The notes under the pieces are model-generated. The model was not told where the DNA came from. It saw only the letters and a program-made list of their open reading frames with translations, and did not search any database. Positions 36,475 through 45,813 of a stretch of DNA of 64,000 nucleotides are shown here, in pieces. The position numbers were made by a program, and so were the translations under genes. The stretch covers positions 682,001 through 746,000 of the forward strand of contig NZ_CP118946.1 in assembly GCF_029011175.1 (NCBI RefSeq), written 5' to 3'. Each line of letters begins with the position of its first letter. Position 1 is the first letter of the stretch. This DNA is from Winkia neuii. Its GTDB lineage: Bacteria; Actinomycetota; Actinomycetes; Actinomycetales; Actinomycetaceae.

Positions 36475-37784
36475 TTGCGCCGCCGTGCGCTACTAATGAC
36501 TTTGTGGGCGGCTACCGCCGGCGTGTTGTTGCTGGGGTTGCCGCTCGCTATCTTAGGGTCAGCCTATGTCTGGATGTCGACCGCAGCTGCCCTAAACGAG
36601 AAGGCCGCTGCTATTGCTCGGCTTACCGATCACACGTTGGGTGCTGGCGCCTCGATGGATTATGCGAACCTGGGATATTGGGGGGCCGGAAAATCCACTT
36701 GGATAAAGGTATATGGCGCACATGCCGCGGCCACTGAGGCCGGAGAACGACCTTCCTGGCCCTCCATCTCAGTGTCGACGGTTTCTTCAAATGGCAATAC
36801 CGTTTTTATTGAAACCTCTGCGTGGCCCACAATCGGCCAAGCTGCAATGCTCGTGTTGCTGGTGGTGTTGTTGTCCGCCCTCGCATTAGGGGTGGCAGCA
36901 GTGCTGGCGTTCCGCTCTTCTAGGCGGCTATCTGCTCCGCTTATCTACTTGGCGGCGCAGGCTGAACAGGTCGGACAGGGCGAGGTGCGAGCTCGCATCA
37001 AACCTTCGGGAATCGAAGAAATAGACCTGGTAGCCCAAGAACTAGCGCATACCTCCGAGCGCATCGCAGGCCGACTTGCCGCCGAGCAGCAGTTCGCCGC
37101 TGATGCCTCTCACCAGCTGCGGACGCCTCTAACTGCATTGTCGATGCGAATTGAAGAGATAGAGCTGATCTCGGACGACGAAGAGGTGCGCAAGGAAGCC
37201 GGTGCATGTCTAGAGCAGGTTGAGCGCCTAACTCAGGTAGTAACTGATTTGCTGTCCTCAAGAAGACGGTCCGGTGGCACAACGCAGGCCGTGAAGCTGG
37301 ACGCAATCTTCACCCAGCAGAAGGGTGAATGGGAGCCAGCTTTAAGAACGCGGGGCGCGAGCTCGTGTTCGTGGACGACGCTGAGCGGGTAGTGCTTGCA
37401 ACTCCGGGAAATCTGTCGCAGGTGCTTGCCACTTTGATAGAAAACTCGCTTAGGTATGGCAAGGGCAAGGTTCAGGTTAGTACTCGCAAGGGAAAGTCCT
37501 CTAGGTCGGTCTTCATTGAAGTATCGGACGAGGGCGATGGCGTCCCAGATGAATTGGCCCCAAAAATCTTCGAGAAGGGGGTATCGGGCCATGGCTCATC
37601 GGGCATCGGTCTAGCCCTCGCCCGCGAACTAGTACAGGCTGATGGGGGACGTATTGAACTAACTCAGCGACAGCCTCCGATTTTCACCATTTCCCTAGCA
37701 GCACTTCCCACATCGTTGGATCCGGATAAAGTGATGCCACGAGGTGCCATGGTTTCCATGGGAAGGCGTAGAAGAAGGCTTTGA
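36475..37784 (+). pseudogene. Sensor histidine kinase, frameshifted
   Basis: Partner kinase of the upstream regulator. The N-terminal membrane helix, a short extracytoplasmic part and the second helix (AMLVLLVVLLSALALGVAAVLAF, 23 residues in two runs) lead to a HAMP domain and the phosphoacceptor His in ASHQLRTPLTAL. Reading then breaks. The first frame stops at 37392, while the ATP-binding half (NSLRYGKG, DEGDGVP, SSGIGLALARELV) continues in another frame to 37784. Restoring one T in the run at 37341-37343 joins the frames as EPAFKNAGRELVFVDD. This is either a real mutation or a homopolymer sequencing error. I see no classic frameshift signal. Confidence 0.85.
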
Positions 37785-37834
37785 GGCTGCAGTGGGCAGG
37801 AAGGACATAGTGGGGTAAGGCATTGGAGGGGAGT

Positions 37835-39507
37835 ATGGCTGTGGGGAACACTTCCAGGTCGGCGCACTCTAGAGTGAACTTGCGTTTTTGGGGCTACACG
37901 CTCTTTTCCGCAATGGCGATTAGCGCCTTTGATCTTCTCTCGCAGATCGTCCCGGAAGGGAAGGCCCAGCCCTGGGCAATTTTTCCCTTGCTCGTACGGG
38001 GACTGTCTTCGTCCTCGCAATAGTGATCTGTGGATTGGTGTTCGCGTTGGCGGGGCGGGAGGGCGCGCCCGCGCCTCTGCCAAGGCGCAGGGTTTTACTG
38101 GCTGGTTTTTTGATTCCTCTTCTCAGCTGGTCGCTCCTGTTAGCCTGCCTATGGCCCGGGGTGTCGATGAACGACACCTGGGCTATCCTCAGTGAGCCTT
38201 TAGCTGCCTCTAGTCAGCATCCTTTAGCCTACGGGTACGGCCTGTCCGCACTGGTACATGGTGGGTCCTTGTTGCTAGGGAATGTGTCGCGAGGGCTGGC
38301 CTTTGCCGCAATGGTGCAAATGGTGCTGTGGGCGCTCGTGGTAGCAGCTATGGCGGATACACTTCGCATGACTGGCGCCCCAAGGATGGTGATATACGCA
38401 TTCGTGGCATACACGGCAGCCGTTCCCGTGGTGGGTGACTATGCCATAGCCCTAGTTAAAGATTCTCCGTTTTCGATAGCTATCGCAGCAATAACCGTTT
38501 TGCTGTTTCGTGTCTGGGTAAGTAAGGGAAGTGCAGTAGGTAGTAGAGGCTTCCAGATCGCATTGTTCTTCTCAGCGCTCGCGGTAACTGCAATGCGTAA
38601 CAACGGGATTGCGCTTACCGTGATCATGGTGCCACTGTTGTTTTTCATCTGCGATAGCAATAGGAAACTTGCAATTGGGATCGTAGTTGCAGCTATAGTG
38701 GCTGGGTCCATACCGGGACAGATCTCGAAGATTTACGTGGGCCCTCATAAATATGTAGAGTCAGTCAGCATGCCCCTTCAGATGATCGGGTATGGCATCT
38801 GGGCGCAACCACAGTGCATTCCGAGGGCGCAGCGCACCTACTTCTCTAAGATCATGCCAATTGCACAGTGGGCGCAGGCATATTCGCCGCTTTCAGTAGA
38901 TGCTACTAAAGATAATGGTCAGTTCGATCGAGACTACCTGCAACGAACGAAGGGTGAGTTTGCGCGGCACTTTGTGGCCTATAGTTTTTCCTGTCCTGTG
39001 TCCGCTGCGAAAGGGTATCTGCTGCACACCAGGAACTACTGGTCGCCCCAGACCCGTCCCATTGGCAGAACCAGTCAATCCATCTTTCACTCTTTAGTGT
39101 CGAATGATTCAGCTAGCAGCACTGCGTGGCGGCAGGAGCTAGGAAAGCGGGGGATAAGCAACCACTCGCTGCTGCCAGATGGGCTCACCTCCGCAGTGAT
39201 GGCCTGGTTCCGGACTGGCACTGCCCATTTTCCCGGTGCTGGTACGTGGGCGTGGGCCCTATTGGTAGCGGTAGGTGGCTTTCTGTACCGGCGTAGATAT
39301 GCAGGATTAGCACTGGCATTTCCCTCAGCGCTAATCTATGCCACTCTTTTGGTGGCTTCTCCTGTGTCCTATCCCTTTAGATACGTAGCATTCTTGGCTT
39401 TGGTGGCCCCTTTTTCTCTAGCCATCCTGTTAGTAGGCGAGCCGGCTAAGCAGACGATAAATGTGGGCACCACTACAAAAACACCTGTGAATAAAAGCTG
39501 GTGGTGA
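37835..39507 (+). pseudogene. DUF6020 membrane protein, frameshifted near its N-terminus
   Basis: A polytopic membrane protein and paralogue of the gene at 41000. The ATG at 37835 follows GGAGGGG and opens the first membrane segment (LRFWGYTLFSAMAISAFDLL). That frame ends at 38023, while the next membrane helix (GTVFVLAIVICGLVFALAG) and the rest of the protein are in another frame. One missing G in GGGG at 37998-38001 would rejoin them. Shared with the paralogue are MNDTWA...QHPL, DYAIALVKDSPF and GPHKYVESVSMPLQMIGY. A separate start at GTG 38023 (TAGTG overlap) is possible but would split a helix. A GT-C-like glycosyltransferase role is inference. Confidence 0.75.
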
Positions 39508-39619
39508 GTGTGTTTTTGATGGAGGAATCTTTATAATTCGGGAGGTAAGAGCAATAAGGCTGCAATCGGGTGCGGTATTGCGAAGATAATTTTGTGTTTG
39601 TTGGCCAGAAGGGCTAAAT

Positions 39620-40558
39620 GTGAAAAAGCGTGACCATGTAGCGGTGATTATCCCTTGTTATAACGAAGAAGCCGCCATCGGCCGAGTAGTCTCGGACCTG
39701 AAGCAAACTCTTCCGCAGGCAACTATCTACGTATACGACAACAATTCCACAGATAACACTGCCAGTGAGGCAAAAGCCGCTGGGGCAGTGGTGCGCTTCG
39801 AAGGTCGTAAGGGAAAAGGCAACGTGGTTAGGCGGGCCTTTGCCGACGTTGATGCTGACGCCTATGTGATGATCGATGGCGACGATACGTACGAGGCAGC
39901 GGCAGCGTCGAAAATGGTTGCGAAGCTGTTTTCGGAAGGGTTGGATCACGTCCTCGGATGCCGGATGGATAATCCGGAATCCACCGCATACCGTCCTGGG
40001 CATGCGCAGGGCAACAGGTTGTTTAATCGGCTAGTGTCAGGCCTATTTGGAATGCCGGTGACGGATATGCTTTCCGGCTACAGGGTTTTCTCTAGAAGGT
40101 TCGTGAAATCCTTCCCCGCCCTCTCTAAAGAATTTGAAATCGAAACAGAACTCACGGTGCATACGATGCGGTTGGGAGTGCCCCAGGCCGAATATCAGGT
40201 GGGGTTCAAAGATCGCCCAGAGGGGTCGGATTCGAAGCTGCGGACATTCCGCGACGGTTTCAAGATCCTGGGCACGATCGCGCGCCTGCTAGCGCACGAG
40301 CGGCCCTTTGCAACCTTCGGGATAATTAGCCTAATTGCGGCCATCTTCTCGTTGCTCATCGGCGCACCGGTGGTGTGGGATTACATTCAAACAGGGCTGG
40401 TGCCCCGCCTTCCATCGGCAGTTCTAGCATCCGGACTTGCAGTGATCAGCGCGCTGTCTTTGACGGTAGGAATGACGCTAAGTGGGGTGTTGCGTGCTCG
40501 CCAAGAAATCGCCCGCCTGGCATACCTGCAATATGAGGCACCAGCTGATGGGGAATAA
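39620..40558 (+). CDS. Polyprenyl-phosphate-type GT2 glycosyltransferase
   Basis: A 312-aa family 2 glycosyltransferase of the dolichol-phosphate-mannose-synthase type. VAVIIPCYNEEAAIGRVV, DNNSTDNT, VMIDGDDTYE (metal-binding DxD-like) and LSGYRVFSRR are present. Two membrane helices at the C-terminus (FGIISLIAAIFSLLIGAPVV and VLASGLAVISALSLTVGMTL) anchor it. It probably loads a sugar on a lipid phosphate inside the cell for the GtrA and DUF6020 neighbours. It overlaps the GtrA gene by 11 bases. The GTG start follows AGAAGGG. Confidence 0.9.
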   Translation: MKKRDHVAVIIPCYNEEAAIGRVVSDLKQTLPQATIYVYDNNSTDNTASEAKAAGAVVRFEGRKGKGNVVRRAFADVDADAYVMIDGDDTYEAAAASKMVAKLFSEGLDHVLGCRMDNPESTAYRPGHAQGNRLFNRLVSGLFGMPVTDMLSGYRVFSRRFVKSFPALSKEFEIETELTVHTMRLGVPQAEYQVGFKDRPEGSDSKLRTFRDGFKILGTIARLLAHERPFATFGIISLIAAIFSLLIGAPVVWDYIQTGLVPRLPSAVLASGLAVISALSLTVGMTLSGVLRARQEIARLAYLQYEAPADGE

Positions 40559-40964
40559 GTGGTTGAAGCCATCGCTAGTGAAGTACCTATTCGTTGGAGT
40601 GGGTACTTCATTGATGGACTTTCTTCTATTTTTGTTTTTCTCGTCTGTAATAGGCCTGCCCGAAGTGGTAGCGAATATTTTCTCCACCGCAATCACTATC
40701 GTCGCATCCTACTTCGTTAACAATTTCTTTGTGTTCGAATCGAAACGCATTTCCTGGGCATCATTTGTTTCGTTTGCTGGACTTACCCTATTCACAGGAA
40801 TGGTCCTTCAGTCCGGTGTTATCTGGGCAGTGATGCATATTTCAGGATTTATTTGGCATGGTCCTATTGTTGCTGCTCGGGCGGCTTCTAAAATAGCTGC
40901 TATGGCGGTAGGGGCGACCTGCAATTATTTGGGTTATGCCGCCCTCTTCACGAAGAAGAACTAG
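40548..40964 (+). CDS. GtrA-family membrane protein
   Basis: A 138-aa protein with four membrane helices and the family pattern (KYLFVGVGTSLMDFLLF, IVASYFVNNFFVFES). GtrA proteins are thought to move polyprenyl-phosphate sugars across the membrane. I chose ATG 40548, which overlaps the GT2 gene and fits the family start. The order GT2, GtrA, DUF6020 forms a complete membrane glycosylation set. Confidence 0.88.
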   Translation: MGNKWLKPSLVKYLFVGVGTSLMDFLLFLFFSSVIGLPEVVANIFSTAITIVASYFVNNFFVFESKRISWASFVSFAGLTLFTGMVLQSGVIWAVMHISGFIWHGPIVAARAASKIAAMAVGATCNYLGYAALFTKKN

Positions 40965-40999
40965 GAATATCCTCGCGCAGCTGAAAGGTTAGGGCTTCT

Positions 41000-42628
41000 A
41001 TGCGAGCATCTCTTAGCAAGGTTTGGGACTTCCGTTATATCGGCTTTGTCCTAGTCGGAGGATTAGCGTTCGCGGTAGTGAACATTGTGGGCCAAATAGT
41101 GGCTCACCAGCTCAACCCGGCTGTTCCTGTTGCTAGCCCGTACCGGTTCATAAAGTATTTTTTGCTTGGCGCAATTGCCAGTGCATTTTTAGCATGGGGT
41201 GGACGCACTAACTGGGCGGCGCGTAGGCGCATTTTGCCTCGCCTCCAACTGAACCTCAGTGCTTTCGCTATCTTCGTAGCTGCATGGCTAATACCGCTCG
41301 TACGTTTTTGGCCAGCAGTGGCAATGAACGATTCTTGGGCAGTTTTCGAAGGGCCATTAGAAGTCTCGAATCAGCACCCCCTCGGATTCGGAATCTATCT
41401 GACCGGGCTGACGGCTGTGGGAGAATATCTGTTCGGTAGTCAGGCAGGAGGAATTGCTTTTGCCTCTGTAGTCCAGGTGCTTCTGTGGGCCGCCGGGCTG
41501 GTGTATGTGGTAGACGCTCTGAACGTAATGCGCGTGCGCACCCCCCTTGTTGTGGGCTTTATTATTTATGCGGCGTTTTTCCCTGTGGTGAGTGACTACG
41601 CAATAGCCCTGGTAAAAGATTCCCCATTCATGCTGGGAATTGCCATGCTCAGTGTCATGCTGGTGAGGATCTTCAATAGTAGGGGGAAGCCTTTCACCCG
41701 CCCCGCGTTTGTCGCCCTCTTCGTGGTGGTACTGGTCGTAATAAGTGCCAGTCGAAACAACGGAACATTGCTTGTTCTAATTGCGCTAGTGTGTGCCGTT
41801 GGCTGGGCAAAAGGACGTAGAAAAGTTGCGGCCTTGGCGGGTATTGCTGCGTTGGTTATAGGCTCTATCCCAGCAGTCATATCCTCCCACTATGCAGGTC
41901 CCCATAAATATGCGGAATCAGTTGGGGTTCCGCTTCAGATGATTGGGTACACGATTAAGGTAAATAGAGGTTGTTTGCCGCCGGATGATCTGGCCTTCTA
42001 CAGTAAAATTTTCCCGCTCGATCTGTGGGCACATGTCTATGATCCTGTGACTATCGATTCGGTAAAATACAACCCGAAGTTCCAGTGGGGCTACATACAG
42101 GAGCACAAGGAGGAATTTCCAAAGCATTTCCTCAGTTCCGCTTTATCTTGCCCGCGTAATTTTGCGCGCGCCTACATAAACCACACCTACCCATACTGGA
42201 CTGCGTCAGGGAATGAAATCGGAAGTACTACCCAGTCCACTTTTACCCAGTTAGTTAGCAACGAGACCAACTACCAATATGGCTACACTGCAACTTTGCG
42301 CAAGCACGGCGTGGTCAATCAATCTCAATTGCCGCAGAAAGCGGACGAGGTGTTTAACGCGAGTTGGCTGCCTGTGCTGAAGAAGACTCGCGGCACAGGA
42401 GCATGGATGTGGGGACTAGTGCTAATTTGTGTAGCAGCGCTGCGATATGGCAGAAGGGACGTTCTAGTGTCCCTATTGCCGTCTGCAGTTATCATGGGGA
42501 CGCTATTTCTTGCCTCTCCTCACTCGCTAGTGTTCAGGTACTCGGCATTCCTTACCCTCACAGTTCCACTAGCGTTGCTTCTGCTGTTCTCTGCTAAAGA
42601 GCGGCGCAAAGTCGCGACCCCCAATTAG
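41000..42628 (+). CDS. DUF6020 polytopic membrane protein
   Basis: A 542-aa protein with about a dozen membrane helices, intact paralogue of the 37835 gene. Conserved between the two are MNDSWAVFEGPLEVSNQHPL in the first outer loop, DYAIALVKDSPFM, GPHKYAESVGVPLQMIGY and a C-terminal run of helices. The acidic MND in the first outer loop suggests a GT-C fold using lipid-linked sugars, but no activity is established. It follows the GtrA gene and a GAAAGG site, and overlaps the convergent second GtrA gene by 4 bases. Confidence 0.8.
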   Translation: MRASLSKVWDFRYIGFVLVGGLAFAVVNIVGQIVAHQLNPAVPVASPYRFIKYFLLGAIASAFLAWGGRTNWAARRRILPRLQLNLSAFAIFVAAWLIPLVRFWPAVAMNDSWAVFEGPLEVSNQHPLGFGIYLTGLTAVGEYLFGSQAGGIAFASVVQVLLWAAGLVYVVDALNVMRVRTPLVVGFIIYAAFFPVVSDYAIALVKDSPFMLGIAMLSVMLVRIFNSRGKPFTRPAFVALFVVVLVVISASRNNGTLLVLIALVCAVGWAKGRRKVAALAGIAALVIGSIPAVISSHYAGPHKYAESVGVPLQMIGYTIKVNRGCLPPDDLAFYSKIFPLDLWAHVYDPVTIDSVKYNPKFQWGYIQEHKEEFPKHFLSSALSCPRNFARAYINHTYPYWTASGNEIGSTTQSTFTQLVSNETNYQYGYTATLRKHGVVNQSQLPQKADEVFNASWLPVLKKTRGTGAWMWGLVLICVAALRYGRRDVLVSLLPSAVIMGTLFLASPHSLVFRYSAFLTLTVPLALLLLFSAKERRKVATPN

Positions 42629-43050
42629 GGGTTGGGCGTGAAAACCAGGTATTTGTACAGGAAATACCGGGTGATAGTTCCAAATGCCAGCCCCACAATA
42701 TTTGCTGAAATTGTATCTGCGAAAGCCGATGTGAAGCCCAGTAGATAGTGGCTAATGCAGAGGCATATAAGAGGGGGAATCATGCCGATCACATTGGCTA
42801 GAGCGAACTCGAAGGCTTCTTTCACAAGGTTGGCACTGTTGGGCATTTTGAAAGCCCAATTCCTATTTATTGACCAGGAAAAAGCGGTAGCGACGCACAC
42901 AGCAATAACCTTGCTGAGGAGCGGGAAGAGCCCTAGATAGAGCAATAAATCCAAAACCCCTGTGTCGACGATCCAGGCTAAACCTCCACACACCCCGAAA
43001 CGCCAGAGCTGACCCCAGTTAGGGCTCATGATTTTTGAAATATATTGCAC
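42625..43050 (-). CDS. GtrA-family membrane protein (second copy)
   Basis: A 141-aa four-helix GtrA protein (LWRFGVCGGLAWIVDTGVLDLLLY, SWSINRNWAF). This copy sits next to purK on the opposite strand, an arrangement also found in mycobacteria. It may serve a different glycosyltransferase than the 40548 copy. Confidence 0.88.
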   Translation of the reverse strand: MQYISKIMSPNWGQLWRFGVCGGLAWIVDTGVLDLLLYLGLFPLLSKVIAVCVATAFSWSINRNWAFKMPNSANLVKEAFEFALANVIGMIPPLICLCISHYLLGFTSAFADTISANIVGLAFGTITRYFLYKYLVFTPNP

Positions 43051-43089
43051 GTACCCACCTTATGCGAAGGTGTTTCGCCCTCCCAAAGA

Positions 43090-43095
43090 TAGAAT
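43090..43095 (+). promoter_or_regulatory. -10 box for leaderless purK transcript
   Basis: TAGAAT ends exactly 6 bases before GTG 43102. No ribosome-binding site is present. Confidence 0.65.
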
Positions 43096-43101
43096 CCAAG
43101 T

Positions 43102-44244
43102 GTGAGTGCACCAATTATTGCAGTAGTCGGAGGCGGGCAGCTAGCCCGCATGATGCAAGAAGCCGCCAACGCGTTGGGAATCCATCTGCGGGTTTTAGTC
43201 GAATCGACTGAAGCCTCTACAGCGCAGGTGGTTCCAGATTCGCCCGTTGGGCAGGCAGATGATGAAAAGGCAGTCGAAGAGTTGGTAACCGGCGCCCAGG
43301 TTCTAACCTTTGAACACGAGCACGTGCCGAACGCCTTCCTTGAAACTTTGCCGGTACCAGTAAGGCCCGCACCTGCCGCGTTGGTCTATGCGCAAAATAA
43401 GTTGCGGATGAGGCAGGTAATGGACAAGATTGGGGCTCCAAATCCGCAGTGGGCCGAAGTCGCAAGCAGGGGAGAACTTGCCGACTTCGCAAGCCGGGTA
43501 GGTCTTCCTCTAATATTGAAGACTCCTACCGGAGGTTATGACGGTAAGGGAGTTCTGAAGATTCAAGATCTAGCTGAGGCACAGGACTGGCTCGATCGCT
43601 TGGAGGACGGGCAAACCCTCCTGGCGGAAGAAGCCGTTCCATTTGATAAAGAATTAGCGGTGCTCCTCGCCCGCCGTCCGTCCGGAGAAGTAAGATGCTG
43701 GCCGGTGGTCCAGACGATCCAGGAAAACGGGGTCTGCTCGGTCGTGTTAGCTCCGGCACCCGACCTGTCCGACCAAATTGACCAACAGGCACGGGAACTG
43801 GGCGAACGCATAGCTACTGAACTAGATGTAACTGGTGTTCTGGCAGTAGAAATGTTCGCAGTAGGGGACGGCGCAGACACCAAGCTGTACGTGAACGAGC
43901 TGGCTATGCGCCCGCACAATAGTGGGCATTGGACCATCGAGGGCTCGATAACTTCACAATTCGAGCAACACCTGCGCGCAGTACTGGATCTGCCCTTAGG
44001 AGACACGGCCCCAGTTAGTGATGGTGCGGCTATGGTGAACCTGCTGGGATCCGAACTTGAAGAGCCACGCGAAGCCTACCCCCGTGCGCTCGCGGAAGTT
44101 CCCGAAGCCAAGGTGCACTACTACGGCAAAGGGGTCCGCCCGGGACGTAAACTAGGTCACGTTACGGTAGTTGGCGCCGATGCGAGCGAATGCGCTCGGA
44201 AAGCTCGTAGGGTTGTCGATATTTTGCAGGGGAAGGAAAAATGA
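43102..44244 (+). CDS. purK: 5-(Carboxyamino)imidazole ribonucleotide synthase
   Basis: ATP-dependent carboxylation of AIR in purine synthesis. The 380-aa ATP-grasp protein starts with [19 protein letters not shown] and has [40 protein letters not shown] and [15 protein letters not shown]. The GTG start has a -10 box at leaderless distance. It overlaps purE by ATGA. Confidence 0.96.
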   Translation: MSAPIIAVVGGGQLARMMQEAANALGIHLRVLVESTEASTAQVVPDSPVGQADDEKAVEELVTGAQVLTFEHEHVPNAFLETLPVPVRPAPAALVYAQNKLRMRQVMDKIGAPNPQWAEVASRGELADFASRVGLPLILKTPTGGYDGKGVLKIQDLAEAQDWLDRLEDGQTLLAEEAVPFDKELAVLLARRPSGEVRCWPVVQTIQENGVCSVVLAPAPDLSDQIDQQARELGERIATELDVTGVLAVEMFAVGDGADTKLYVNELAMRPHNSGHWTIEGSITSQFEQHLRAVLDLPLGDTAPVSDGAAMVNLLGSELEEPREAYPRALAEVPEAKVHYYGKGVRPGRKLGHVTVVGADASECARKARRVVDILQGKEK

Positions 44245-44756
44245 AGGTTGCAATTGTAATGGGTTCAGACTCCGACTGGCCCACCATGAAGGCTGCCGCG
44301 CAGGAGCTGACTGCGCTCGGTATCGACTATGACGCAAAAGTTGTTTCCGCTCATCGGATGCCTGCGGACATGATCGCGTTCGGAGCACAGGCAGAAGAGG
44401 CCGGTTACAGCGTGATTATTGCGGGAGCCGGCGGAGCGGCACATTTGCCGGGCATGCTTGCAGCAGTAACTCCGCTCCCAGTCATCGGTGTGCCTGTGCC
44501 GCTCAAATATCTTGACGGCATGGATTCGTTGCTTTCTATTGTGCAGATGCCCGGGGGAGTACCGGTAGCTACCGTTTCCGTAGGCGGAGCAAAGAACGCT
44601 GGTTTGCTTGCGGCCCGAATCTTGGGCGCCGGAGAAGGAGAAGGGGCTCGCAAGATTCGCGAGGCCATGAAGAAATATCAACAGTCGCTGCGCGAAGTAG
44701 CCATTGAAAAAGGCAAGCGGCTTGATGCAGAGCTAGAACAGATTAGAGGGGAATAA
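44241..44756 (+). CDS. purE: N5-CAIR mutase
   Basis: Moves the carboxyl group made by PurK to give CAIR. It is 171 aa, with [12 protein letters not shown] near the N-terminus, SAHRMP, and [19 protein letters not shown] lies before the purK stop and the genes are translationally coupled. galE follows directly after the TAA. Confidence 0.96.
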   Translation: MKVAIVMGSDSDWPTMKAAAQELTALGIDYDAKVVSAHRMPADMIAFGAQAEEAGYSVIIAGAGGAAHLPGMLAAVTPLPVIGVPVPLKYLDGMDSLLSIVQMPGGVPVATVSVGGAKNAGLLAARILGAGEGEGARKIREAMKKYQQSLREVAIEKGKRLDAELEQIRGE

Positions 44757-45764
44757 ATGAGTATTTTAGTTGCTGGAGGCGCCGGCTACATCGGCGCGCA
44801 CGTGGTTCGACTCCTGGCCGACAGGGGCGAGGACGTAGTGGTGGTCGATGACCTCTCTTATGGCAAAGCTGACCGCATCGGCGATGCGAAGCTTGTCGAA
44901 CTGGACATTGCAAGCGCCCAGGCGCCGGAGAAGCTGGCGCAGACTATGCGTGAAGAGAATGTTAGCGCTGTGATCCATTTTGCTGCGCGGAAGCAGGTTG
45001 GCGAATCCGTAGAAAAACCGACGTGGTATTACCAGCAGAACATTGGTGGCCTAGCAAATATGCTTCAGGCTATGCAGGAAGCTGATGTCAAGCAGATGAT
45101 CTTTAGCTCTTCGGCAGCCGTCTATGGCATGCCTCCCGTAGAGGTAGTCAACGAAGACATAGAGAAGCACCCGATCAATCCATACGGCGAAACGAAACTT
45201 ATCGGCGAATGGATGATGGCCGACTGCCAGAGGGCGTGGGGACTCCGGTGGATCGGATTGCGCTACTTCAACGTCGCCGGTGCCGGTTGGGATGACTTGG
45301 AAGATCCCGCAACGCTAAACCTCGTTCCCATGCTGCTTGACCGCCTGGCAAACGGGGACAACCCGAAGATCTTCGGCACAGACTATGACACTCCTGACGG
45401 TACCTGTATTCGCGACTACATCCACATACTGGATTTGGCTGACGCGCATCTTTCCGCCCTCGACTATGTGGCTTCCGGAAAGGAAATGAACTACCACACC
45501 TTCAACGTGGGAACCGGCAAGGGCACCTCGGTGCGGCAGATTGTAGATGGGCTCCGCGAAGTCACGGGACTGAAGTTCACTGCAGACGAGCTCGACCGCC
45601 GTGCGGGGGATCCGCCGCAGCTAATTGGTAACGCGTCCCGGATTACCGAAGAGCTCGGTTGGAAGGCAAAATACGACGTCTCGGATATCTTGAAATCTGC
45701 ATGGAAGGCATGGCAGGCGCACGACCGCGCCATCGATGTTGAGGCCTTCAACGCGGACAAGTAG
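44757..45764 (+). CDS. galE: UDP-glucose 4-epimerase
   Basis: Interconverts UDP-glucose and UDP-galactose, feeding the surface-glycan genes to the right. The 335-aa extended short-chain dehydrogenase has the NAD motif GGAGYIGAHVVRLL, SSSAAVYG, the catalytic NPYGETKL (YxxxK with Y changed position as usual for the family) and RYFNVAGAG. It begins immediately after the purE stop, an unusual operon partner, and ends with a strong terminator. Confidence 0.93.
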   Translation: MSILVAGGAGYIGAHVVRLLADRGEDVVVVDDLSYGKADRIGDAKLVELDIASAQAPEKLAQTMREENVSAVIHFAARKQVGESVEKPTWYYQQNIGGLANMLQAMQEADVKQMIFSSSAAVYGMPPVEVVNEDIEKHPINPYGETKLIGEWMMADCQRAWGLRWIGLRYFNVAGAGWDDLEDPATLNLVPMLLDRLANGDNPKIFGTDYDTPDGTCIRDYIHILDLADAHLSALDYVASGKEMNYHTFNVGTGKGTSVRQIVDGLREVTGLKFTADELDRRAGDPPQLIGNASRITEELGWKAKYDVSDILKSAWKAWQAHDRAIDVEAFNADK

Positions 45765-45768
45765 ATAG

Positions 45769-45806
45769 AAAAAGGTGGTTGGGAGAGTCCCCCAACCACC
45801 TTTTTT
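45769..45806. terminator. Bidirectional terminator, galE / LCP operon
   Basis: A perfect 15-bp stem (45769-45783 with 45791-45805) with a 7-base loop and a T run on the plus strand and, through the A run, also on the minus strand. It serves the convergent galE and LCP transcripts. Confidence 0.93.
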
Positions 45807-45813
45807 ATACCCT

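Noticed and set aside
37335-37350. Programmed ribosomal frameshift in the histidine kinase
   Set aside because: The sequence CCAGCTTTAAGA does not form a classic slippery heptamer in the zero frame, and no strong following structure was recognised.
38023-39507. GTG at 38023 as an independent start coupled by TAGTG to a 62-residue leader protein
   Set aside because: The membrane helix continues upstream of the GTG in the same frame, and there is no ribosome-binding site. A single-base shift joins both parts.
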